Source of the DNA: Ypsolopha sequella
Taxonomy: Eukaryota > Arthropoda > Insecta > Lepidoptera > Ypsolophidae
NCBI GenBank assembly: GCA_934047225.1
Contig: OW203986.1
Coordinates: 28,771,221 to 28,835,220, forward strand
Length of the DNA: 64,000 nucleotides
Reading direction: 5' to 3'
Shown here one piece after another: positions 49,401 to 57,497 of this stretch. Each line of letters starts with the position of its first letter. Position 1 is the stretch's first letter. The notes under the pieces are model-generated. The model was not told the DNA's origin and made no database searches. It worked only from the letters and a program-made list of their open reading frames with translations. A program made the position numbers and the translations under genes.

Positions 49401-52400
49401 TTCATTTTGCAATATAGTTACATAGATAACGTTAGGTCTAATACATTAGATGTATTAGAGGTACGGAGGGACTTAGCGCACCAATAACCCAATTTCACCA
49501 TGCGTATATTAAGAGGATAGTTTCCGCAAAACCATAATTTATTCTTCCTGGTTTGAAGAATCTAGCAACACTACATAAAAAATAAAAAATAAATATTTCT
49601 TCCGGGAATATAATACACACTCATATCGAAACAGAATCCTCGGAAGTCATTCCAATATTGAAAAATAAAATACCAAAGATGGCTCTAAAAAAAAAGTTTT
49701 CATGTCGAGGCTTAAGCTTATTAGAGCAAAAACCCGCTCATATTATCTATCGATTAAATTCTGTAGAAACTTTATCAAATTCTTAACAGGACAGATATTT
49801 CATAACACCTTTGTGTTTTTTTTTTTAATAATAAAATTAGTGAAATAAGTTGTAATTTTGACTTTTTTCTAGAATCCGTCCCTCTTGCACTGCGGGTCTT
49901 TCCGCATGGAGTAACAGGGTAGTATGCAAGCGGAACCTTTCCTCTTAACTGCGAAATTCTGGTCGCGTATCTGTATGCTTCCACAGGCAGTAGTCTGCCA
50001 TGATTGTATATTTGTATTAAAAATACAAAATGTAGTTGTAAGGACGTATCATTTAACGCAAGTTCCCTATGAACAGGTTTACAAGAACCGCTCTGTTTAC
50101 AAACTTAAGGGACCCCTAATTACATTCACCCCTCTAGCAAACGGGTCTATTCTCTATTCGGGTCCATAATATACGTAATTATAAAATGCGACTCCGTCCG
50201 TCTAGTTCAACCGTGGTACTCAGTAGTTCAACCGTTGAACTACTAGGACTTTTTTCTCAGTATCAATCAAAGTCATCTCAGGTTTATTCAAAAACAGAAT
50301 GCAAATTTCTAGTAAAATAAAATCAACAGATTGTAATTTCAAGAAATTTGTAATCTGTTTTTGAAAAAAGTGTTTCAATTTTGTCTCATTTTTAAATATT
50401 AGAAATTCGCATTCAGTTTTTTAATAACCTAAGATGACTTTGATTGACACAGCCAAATTCATACTGAAAACTTTCCAAGTGATCAGTAACAAGATTCAAT
50501 TACCCTTTCTGAAGGATAGGTATGCAAAATCAAATTTAGGCTTTACATTCTAATTTTCATTGTTTTTGAATAAACAAAATTATGATCCACTTTTTATGAA
50601 ACCACTCATAATAATATGTACATGTACAAAACTTCCCTAACTTCTGATAAAAGGTTCCATAATAACAATAAAATTCCATGCGAGTTCAACTATTTTTTCC
50701 CGGTAGTTCAACTTTTAAATGGATTTGTACTAAGTTGAACTACTGAGAAAAAAGTTGCAGTAGTTCAACAGTTGAACTACTCAGTTGAACTAGTGGGAAT
50801 GAGTCTAAAATGCGGCATGTGTGCCCTCAGGTGTCATGTAAAGACTTGACAATTTATTATTGTGATGTAGATTTTATACCAACGGATAACTAAAAAGAAG
50901 ATATCAAGTGTATCATTTGGGCCCCGTTAAAGCATTTTCTAGGAATTCCTGCGAAATTCTGTACTTGCATACAAAACTTACCAAGCCTAGCATACCATTA
51001 CGGCAGGGTTTCTTAAACTGGGGTCCCTGGACCCCCAAGGGGTCCGTAGCGTGAGTGCTAGGGGTCCGTGGCATGATGTCTGATACCGAACGCCGCACAG
51101 TGTTATTGTATCTTTACCGCGCAAGTAAAAATGAATATACAACGAAAATATGTATTGATACCATCAATATGAACGAAATATTAGGCTATATAACATACAC
51201 AATACAAAAACTTTACAATAAACCTTTGTTACTTTTCGGTGACAAGGGGAAGTAAATATTGCCATTGCGATTGTTCGTGCTCGATTCAATAGAAATGTAA
51301 AATTAAAATATTATTACTTAATTTATTTTTTTATTTAAAAACATCAAGTGGTAGAGCTGATGCCGGGCTCGACTGTGGAGGTACCACCATCTTACTTGGA
51401 GACCCCCTCGAAGTAATTCGGGGGAGAGTAAGAGGACAGCTCACAGGCAAAAAACCAGGAGGCCCACCATGTCTGGGACCGATGGATGGCGGTATATCCA
51501 TCCCTAATAGCCGGGCCTTATATAACGGCACCGCGCTCACCAACCCGCCTGCCCAGAGTGTGTGAGTATGAGCAATTCTTCCAGGATGACCGCCGAGAGT
51601 GGCAAAGTCCTGGAAAGGCTTATGTCCAGCAGTGGACGAACTAGGCTGATGGATGATGATGATTATGGATGGATGATTTATTAAAAAGTTGTAATTGCTT
51701 TCTCTGTAATCAAGTTTGGAAGGGGTCCATCAGTTTTTGAAATTTTGCAAGGGATCCGTGAATACCAAAAGTTTAAGAACCCCTGCATTACGGTTTCAGC
51801 ATTCCCCTTGGACGAAGGCATTCCCCTTTCAGCTATATCGGAGAATAGTTTTTGTGTTAGTCGATCGAGGAACAAATTCAAAAACTTTGCTTTAAGGGTT
51901 TATGTTCTTAGACTTAACAGTTATGACAAAAAATCTACACTACTCGTAAAAGGTGTCCGATAATGGAGTCTGAATCCACATGGAATGGAAATCTAATGTA
52001 CGAAAGCAGATGAGTTCATGAATTTTATCTTTTCCCACAGTGTTAGATTTAAATAAGACCAATTGATTTATAGTTCAAATGAATTATTCAGTGTGAGGCC
52101 CCACAACTCCCACAAGTGGGCCACTATCGCAGACAGGAATACTGAATAAAATGCGGTAATCGACACAAAAAACTAGTATGAATTTCTCTTTCATGTCGAC
52201 CCGGGCTAGATCTCGCAACCATGGCAATAGGTTATCCTTCTTTAGGACAGTTCATGCGAGCGTTTATTGAAATAGCCTCCACTGAAAATGGGTCAACTCC
52301 TAAGCGGTACAAGCAAAAATTATGAAAAAAAAAATACACGTGGCTATTAAAACTATAACCCTTAATATAGACGATGCGGTTTATGAAAAATTGGGATAAC

Positions 52401-55400
52401 TCATAAATACTCACTTGACTTTAATAGATCTTGTTTTAAAATTTAAGTATGTATAGCTTTGTAGAATAGACGATGGAAATATTTTTCTATTATTAAAAGT
52501 ATTATTTTCTCCTATTTTGCGGTATCCGGAGACGAAGCGACGCAGCCACTTTGCGCACTGATATGAACGTTATTTCAATGTCGTTTCTGTCGATATTTGT
52601 ACCGACATACGTAGAGTTGCTAATTTAGGGGATATATCCCCCTTAATTATCATTATCACTATAACAATAGATCGAAGTCCAGATCGTGGCTCGAATTCAT
52701 CTCACATATTTTACGGGATTACAGCTTGTCCTGCAGGCGACTGTACATAATGTAAGCGAACGTATATTACGCGACAGGCGGGGGTGCGGGTTAGTACATA
52801 CTGACATGTATATACTCGCCCGCACTCCCGCCACGTCGCATACTATAGATCTAATCTGTTTAAAAATACGCTTCATTTGAAACGTCCACTATATTTTCAA
52901 AATATGACTTTATCGTACGATATTTTCCCCTCTTAACATGCAAAATTTCACCTCATTCGGCCGGCATAGTCATGCATCGGACGAACAGACACCGAAGCTG
53001 CGCAATCCTTGACGGAATAATACGCAGAATATTTGTCGTAAGATTAGAATATTTATTTCTTGGGTATCTCCATCGAAATAATGGGTATCTCTTTTTACCT
53101 TTGATATTAAAAAATTTCACACTATACAACATCAAGCCCAGTGAACCACATTCGCGAACTGAAGTCCTAGCAACAGAGGCAGTGTGAACTGGGGTGTTGT
53201 TACGAAACTACAGAATACAATTCATATTTTCTTCTAAATTTACTCTTACTGTTCTAATAAAACCCCACAGTGCACTCAACATTTCAACTATAATACCCGA
53301 TAAACCCAAAAGATAGTGAGTGAGCGTGAGTTTTTTCGTGTTGCACAAGCGGTTTTACGAGCTCAAAACGCCGCTCCATTGATCGAATTTTTTTTTTCTT
53401 CAATATCTTAGGACGTTAGCTACGAAGATCTAAAATTTCTGCAACGCAAAGTATCTCATTGCACCACTGACAGAAGTTCGGCTACCTATCTTGCGCCCCC
53501 TTATTTATGCGAAGTTGGTCCTGAATGTCACAGCAACCGGTACTTTTAGAAATCTCAAATATCGATGCTATTGCCCTAATCTTAAAGCAGCTCAGTAATA
53601 ACCTCTCGACCAGGGCGACAGTTTCAGGAGTAAGCACTTCCACAGTCATCGTGCCCAATGTCTTCGCTGGTTTTCCGTCCGAACCGAAATTCCTTCACCT
53701 AATTTCTACTGTGACATAAAGATGAGGATTCCCCGTGAACGCCATCCAAACACGTTTTAATTTGAACATGTAACAATCTTTCTTTGAACAGAAATTTAAT
53801 GTGGCTTCGATACTCAGTCTTGAACATGGCACGAGTCCACATACTTATGTTTTTACTCAACAGTCTGCATTAAGATATTTAGTTTTCATAAATGTCTTTA
53901 GCGACTTTAGGTAACAACATCGCAGGTGGTTGATACTAACCGATTTGAAGAGTTTCCAAGTCAAGAATTGATTAAAATTAGACACGGCGGCTAACACTCG
54001 CCGCCATTTTAAATTTTCACCAACGGCTACCGTAAACTCAAGTGTAGTGATAATGATAACACTACCTGGCAATGATAGATTTTACAATGACAGGTTATTT
54101 AGGTCGGCAGGGACAAATCGGCCTGTTAAAAAATAACAGGATGTCTGAATAACCTACATCATTGAGTTTATGAACTACCAACGTTGTAGTAATCCTGCTC
54201 TACATTATAGAAACAACAAATTACATAAAAACTAAGATGTCTCACGCATTAGTACATAACTTAAATAATACCGCATTAAGAAGTCCAATAAACTAATTGC
54301 TACATGTGTTTTGCATCTTTAACGCATATTTTTACCAAATTCCTAAAGGCATTTATCTATTATGCAATAAAGTAGATTCAACACAGTTCAGAGGCTTCAA
54401 TTGTAAGTTAATAAGTCAGCACAATTATACTATACATCTAACTGCAAACACATTGGCTTCGAAGAGGTCAATGAACAGTGCAAAAAAAGGGGTCATTGCC
54501 CCCAATATTACCTCATTCCTGTTTGGTCACAAAAAGTAACAGTTCTGTAAATGGAAATCCCTGAAACTACCTATTTCTGGTGTTACTTATGGCTGAATTA
54601 TGCTAAAAAACATTTTATTGCTTAAGAATGGTAGCTGTGGATGTGGACCAATTGTAAAGACATACAAAAATAAAACTACTTACCCATTGTTTGAATACTC
54701 TGCAGCATGAAAAAATTGTAGAGAAATATGTAGTGGAGACTAAACTTGGTATTAATAGACTATTAATTAGCTAAAACAACACGACATGAGGCACAATTGG
54801 GGACACAGCTGATTCAGAGTAACTTATAAGAAACAGCATAATTAGTAAAATGTTATCAATAACATTATGATCCATGGATCATAATGTTTTATATATCAGA
54901 TCATTAGAAAATGTAGTGTAGGCAGATAAAATAGTTAAGGATTGTAGAAGCCCCTTTAACATTAGCCTGTCCCTGACTCAATGGATGAATGACAAAAGAT
55001 ACAAGTCACAAAAAAACAAGTAATAATAGGAGCAGAAGTAACTGTATCTGGTTTGTAACAATAATCTATTGTAACAAAACCAAAGGTCTTGTTTAATTCT
55101 CGAGTTTCAAATAGATGCAGTTCACCGATATTCTTATCACAAATTGAATGTAGATCACTGTCTGAAGAATAGGTCAGAGATCCCACACAACCTATTTATG
55201 ACAGGTCAAAGAGGTTAGTGTACCCCTGATACAAAATAACAATATTAGGCAAATAACTTTTAAAAATTAAGACTCACCTCATTAAGCCAGTCCAGTAAAA
55301 TAGCTCTCATCCTAGGCTGAAGGCTAGGATGATTGTCAAACATATTAGGGTTCCTCTTATTGGTGGCTTGGCTGTCCTCCTCACACATCCTTTTCCAGAC

Positions 55401-56134
55401 ATCTGTGGGGTCCGCCCAGGTCAGCCCTGGCAGAGGACATTTCCGTTTTGGAGATGATGGGCAATCTGATTTGCTGGTCCTATAAAGATGTTTTGATTTT
55501 AAAACTAAAGCCTGAAAAGTCTGAGCCTTTCTAAATGAAACCAATAAACCATAATAACATACTATGCTAGTTAGGTAAATGATAACAATACTCACCCAGG
55601 CCTTTTATTAGAGTGTGGTGTACTGTCCCCTCTGGCAACATTCTCCAATGGGCTGAGAACACAGTTTGGCAGTTCAGGTATGCTCGGTGGGCTCAGGAAG
55701 CTGTCAGCATTATAATCCAGGTCTGTGAATACACTCCTGAGCTGGGTGTCTATGTTCTCATATTGGGAGCATTCATCATCACTCTCACAGGACGATGACT
55801 CCACAACCACATTGTGGGCTGGCTGATCATTCAATTCATTTTCCAGCTTCAATTGTACTTTGCAGGGTGGCATATTTTCAAGTTCCTATAAGCAAGATAA
55901 CTTGATAGAACCAAATTGTTGAACATTTCAGTATTGTATTCAATATCTACACTGACAACACTAACCTCATTGTCCGTGGAGTTTCTCTTCCGTTTTAAGG
56001 TAATAGGCTGATCACCGTCTTCACATGGGGAACTGCAAACAGGTGTTCAAGACGCTGTGTAAATAAAACTCATCAAGGTCAGAATTTGCTAAAGGAAATG
56101 TGATACATAGTCCTACATACCCAGTTTCTGCCAT
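40219..56134 (-). CDS. CycE: Cyclin E, G1/S cyclin (8 coding exons, complete)
   Basis: Cyclin E binds Cdk2 and drives entry into S phase. Exons in order: 56134-56121, 56032-55966, 55885-55596, 55479-55278, 45525-45414, 43339-42908, 42329-42124, 40419-40219. They sum to 1524 bases with matching phases, giving 507 residues. The cyclin box shows [54 protein letters not shown] and [10 protein letters not shown]. The N-terminus is acidic/Ser-rich with KRKR and KRPG-type basic spots. The tail has FPPTPPASD, a plausible Fbw7/Ago phosphodegron (TPPxS), expected for cyclin E turnover. A 9.7-kb intron separates exons 4 and 5. Confidence 0.96.
40623..41387 (+). mobile_element. Lep1-type Helitron with nested LINE end
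   Basis: The 5' end TCTTATCCCACTAATGTTAT... followed by AAATGCGAAAGTTTGG, and the 3' end GCGGGCGAAGCCGTGGGCAA plus AAGCTAG, match lepidopteran Helitrons (5' TC, 3' hairpin plus CTAG). It is non-autonomous: no Rep/helicase. The LINE end at 40683-40937 is inserted within. It is in a cyclin E intron. Confidence 0.85.
40683..40937 (+). mobile_element. LINE 3'-end fragment (family of 1-1745)
   Basis: Bases from TTGTTCCTGGTCCCTGGCCG to TTTGAATTTGAAT are almost identical to 1487-1740: a short, recent 5'-truncated insertion within the Helitron. Confidence 0.9.
41388..42123. other. cyclin E intron, nothing recognised
   Basis: No repeat ends or coding signal that I can support. The 61-codon frame at 41658-41843 has no motif. 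Confidence 0.5.
42124..42329 (-). CDS. CycE: Cyclin E exon 7
   Basis: The exon encodes [20 protein letters not shown] and then [13 protein letters not shown]; HxIQxHxxSLDxL is a cyclin E hallmark. Acceptor attccag|GG, donor TTT|gtgagt. It is strongly GC-rich, which creates spurious frames on the + strand. Confidence 0.95.
42650..42833. mobile_element. foldback element with tRNA-like core (second family)
   Basis: Left arm AAATTAACATTAT...TATAGAAATGCAAG...ACATCTGGATGTGAG pairs with CTCACATCCAGATTTA...TTTCTATAGA...GTTAATTT. The centre 42718-42766 carries a B-box-like GGTCCCGGATTCGAATCCCG. Different arms from the family at 17327, so tRNA-like capture happened more than once. Confidence 0.65.
42908..43339 (-). 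CDS. CycE: Cyclin E exon 6, cyclin box
   Basis: The exon encodes [60 protein letters not shown] and [21 protein letters not shown] linker of about 25 residues ([16 protein letters not shown]) lies between the two cyclin folds. Donor GTT TCA G|gttagt. Confidence 0.96.
43340..44152. other. cyclin E intron with possible MITE
   Basis: 43567-43795 is bounded by GTTTACACGGCTATAGTAAC and TCTAGTAACCTTTTACA, weakly inverted and rich in CTAGTA words, possibly an old MITE. Otherwise nothing supported. Confidence 0.4.
44153..44658. mobile_element. nested inverted-repeat element
   Basis: Outer arms GTTTCACGCAAGAAATCCCC (44160) and complement (ends 44650), each with a doubled CCCCTGTCAAAGTACTTAT. Inside, GTGTCGATTCGGCGCAA (44236) and its complement (44475-44491) bound a second element, which holds an ACTTATTTGACAGGACT / AGTCCTGTCAAGTTAGTT pair. 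A related ACTTATTTGACAGGACTTAA is in the palindrome arms near 8894. Confidence 0.75.
45414..45525 (-). CDS. CycE: Cyclin E exon 5, cyclin box
   Basis: The exon encodes [20 protein letters not shown] and then [18 protein letters not shown]. Acceptor tccacag|GTG, donor ATA G|gtgagg. Confidence 0.96.
45598..46143 (-). mobile_element. LINE 3'-end fragment (family of 1-1745), split by a MITE
   Basis: In reverse it carries the TTTGAA-type end (45600), the 3' UTR (45640-45770, 46028-46080) and the GGTCTCCGGTATGGGTTCGG region (complement at 46097-46117). Confidence 0.85.
45776..46027. mobile_element. 252-bp hairpin MITE
   Basis: Arms TGTAACAGAAAGGTGTAACC... (45776) and its complement ending 46027, ~48 bp almost perfect, inserted in the LINE fragment. 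Confidence 0.87.
46243..46500. mobile_element. DNA-transposon remnant related to 3324-5450
   Basis: TATTACCCGAATTAATAAAC, CTTGGGAATAGAAATGGCCG and TACTGTCAGCACAGGC resemble the ends of the older element that hosts the hAT. An internal AATATGCATCGAAA is duplicated. Confidence 0.5.
46501..47528. other. cyclin E intron, degenerate repeats
   Basis: 47215-47400 contains Helitron-like fragments (CAGCCTCGCCAAAGAC, ATTCAGAGAACAAGAAATA). The 62-codon frame at 46531-46719 is basic but has no recognised motif. Confidence 0.45.
47529..47972 (+). mobile_element. Helitron, non-autonomous
   Basis: The 3' end CGCGGGCGAAGCCGCGGGCA plus AAAGCTAG at 47946-47972. The 5' part AAAAAGAGAAGTCCGGACTG, with GCTGAAATTTTGCACAAAG downstream, is typical of this group. 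The exact 5' base is uncertain. Confidence 0.75.
47992..48330 (-). pseudogene. LINE ORF C-terminal remnant
   Basis: Read on the - strand, frames give [20 protein letters not shown] and, after a frameshift, [20 protein letters not shown]. The [13 protein letters not shown] block is the usual C-terminus of Jockey/CR1-type ORF2 proteins. Confidence 0.65.
48331..50181. other. cyclin E intron, nothing firm
   Basis: AT-rich with several frames under 95 codons, none with a recognisable motif. I see no clear element ends. Confidence 0.45.
50190..50805. mobile_element. foldback element with 8-bp target duplication
   Basis: Ends GACTC...TAGTTCAACCG and ...AGTTGAACTAGTGGGAATGAGTC are inverted, and TAAAATGC is repeated at 50182-50189 and 50806-50813. 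The motif AGTAGTTCAAC-GTTGAACTACT is a palindrome in each end. Confidence 0.8.
51004..51785. mobile_element. hAT-type non-autonomous element, 8-bp target duplication
   Basis: Ends CAGGGTTTCTTAAAC and GTTTAAGAACCCCTG are inverted. The direct repeat CATTACGG lies at 50996-51003 and 51786-51793. It contains the RTE fragment at 51336-51665. Confidence 0.87.
51336..51665 (+). mobile_element. RTE-type LINE 3' end
   Basis: The end CCTGGAAAGGCTTATGTCCA followed by GCAGTGGACGAACTAGG and (GATGAT)n is the classic terminus of lepidopteran RTE elements. Upstream CTCGAAGTAATTCGGGGGAG fits its coding end. Confidence 0.75.
51794..55277. other. cyclin E intron, mostly unrecognised
   Basis: 52765-52845 is a GC-rich imperfect hairpin (GCGACAGGCGGGGGTGCGGG paired with CCGCACTCCCGCCACGTCGC). 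53400-53760 may hold a decayed transposase read on the - strand, with no firm family. The rest shows no signal. Confidence 0.45.
55278..55479 (-). CDS. CycE: Cyclin E exon 4, start of cyclin box
   Basis: The exon encodes [35 protein letters not shown] and [17 protein letters not shown]. Donor GAG|gtgagt precedes a 9.7-kb intron. Confidence 0.97.
55596..55885 (-). CDS. CycE: Cyclin E exon 3, acidic N-terminal region
   Basis: The exon encodes [40 protein letters not shown] and [20 protein letters not shown]. It is low in predicted fold and rich in S-P sites. Phase 0 in, 2 out (GG|gtgagt). Confidence 0.92.
55966..56032 (-). CDS. CycE: Cyclin E exon 2, basic segment
   Basis: The exon encodes (G)[27 protein letters not shown] is a plausible nuclear localisation signal. 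Phase 2 in, 0 out. Confidence 0.85.
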
Positions 56135-56174
56135 TGTGGGTGGAGCGAATCAGCTGGCTTATGGTTCCCTCAAC
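56121..56174 (-). CDS. CycE: Cyclin E exon 1, start codon and 5' UTR
   Basis: ATG at 56134 (context CCCACAATGG) begins MAETG; the coding part is 56134-56121. The exon probably starts at 56174 after ttttag, so an upstream noncoding exon is expected. Confidence 0.75.
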
Positions 56175-56625
56175 CTAAAATATATTCCTCATTAACAATA
56201 TGGTATAATATTCATGATAATTAGCTTCAATTTTGCCAAAATACATATAAAATTACCGCATGTCATGTTCGATTCGCAAATAGGGTTATGTCACTTGACG
56301 ACCCTGTTTTAAGGTGAATTACCGATGGATAACGATGAAAGAAAGGTTTTATGGTTTAACGATAACACTCTTTAATAGTAGGCTTCGTCAAATAAGGATT
56401 AACGAGGGTGCAAAGTGCATAAAATGGAAGGAAGTATCGTCGGCGTGCCCCCCACGGATGGCGGGAGATTTTTTTCTGTAGGCTTTTTAGAAGAGTTGTA
56501 GGCCGATTATTTGAGATTAAACTTCAACACAATCACTACGATAACTCTAAATTCCCCAGGCACCGATCAATTGTAAAAATAATTGGGTCAGCTGCTCCAA
56601 AAAATGCCACGAAACCGTCACAATC

Positions 56626-56636
56626 GCGCGCGAAAA
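56626..56636 (-). promoter_or_regulatory. candidate E2F site upstream of cyclin E
   Basis: The - strand reads TTTTCGCGCGC, a perfect E2F consensus (TTTSGCGC). Cyclin E is a classic E2F target. The position relative to the transcription start is unknown. Confidence 0.5.
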
Positions 56637-57163
56637 CCAACATCACCGCCATTAGACACGTAGATAGCTTGGCGTTTCTATCACCAATCCTCTTTTGGGA
56701 ATCGATAAAAATAGCATCAGTGTGCAGATATAGTATTTCTAATGACGAATGATTATGATAATTAGGTATTCCTGGTGAAAATAAGCAATATAAATGGGCA
56801 AGAACCGTTGACAAGTGATATGGCTTGGCTTATCGCCCACCTCAACTTTATAACCTAATTATGATGCTAAGCCAAAATTATCCACTTCACCATCAATTAA
56901 AATCGAAAATCTATATTCCAAGGGGTAACTAAATGGTCTTAAAACATACCTGATCATTCACAAAACAAGAATAAATTAGCTAACAAAATTCCATGGGAGC
57001 AAGATACAGGGTTTGGAAATGAACACTATTAGATCCTTTTGGAGTTGCGTTTTTGCGAGTTAAGTTCTTTCAACACGAACTATAATATTTGGAAGTACAC
57101 AAAAGGAAATATTTTCACTACACACAGTAATTTTCAGCTTTTCACGGCTCAATAACGTCCGGC

Positions 57164-57177
57164 TTTCCGCGCGAAAA
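57164..57177. promoter_or_regulatory. candidate double E2F site upstream of cyclin E
   Basis: TTTCCGCGCGAAAA contains TTTCGCGC on the - strand and TTTCCGCG on the + strand, overlapping. It is followed by CCGCGG. This may mark the core promoter near 57200. Confidence 0.5.
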
Positions 57178-57497
57178 TGCCGCGGTAAAAACCCTATGGG
57201 CCACTGTTTGACAAATGCTAACTTCACGTTTGTTTCTTCTGAAATTTGTGACGTCACCAATTATACATTTTCATTTCACGCAAAACTTATTAATTTCGTG
57301 TATAAACCGATTTTGTATTTTGTTATGTATTGGAATTATTTTAAGTAACAGAATATATTTCCGCATCTTGTTGAAAATCTTTGCTACGTTCTATGTTTAT
57401 GGATAACATCAGTAAGAGCAACTTTTTGAATAAACTTATGTAATAATGGCTAAATACGGTGTTTTGATTAGTTTGGATTAATGTTTTTTGCTTAAAA

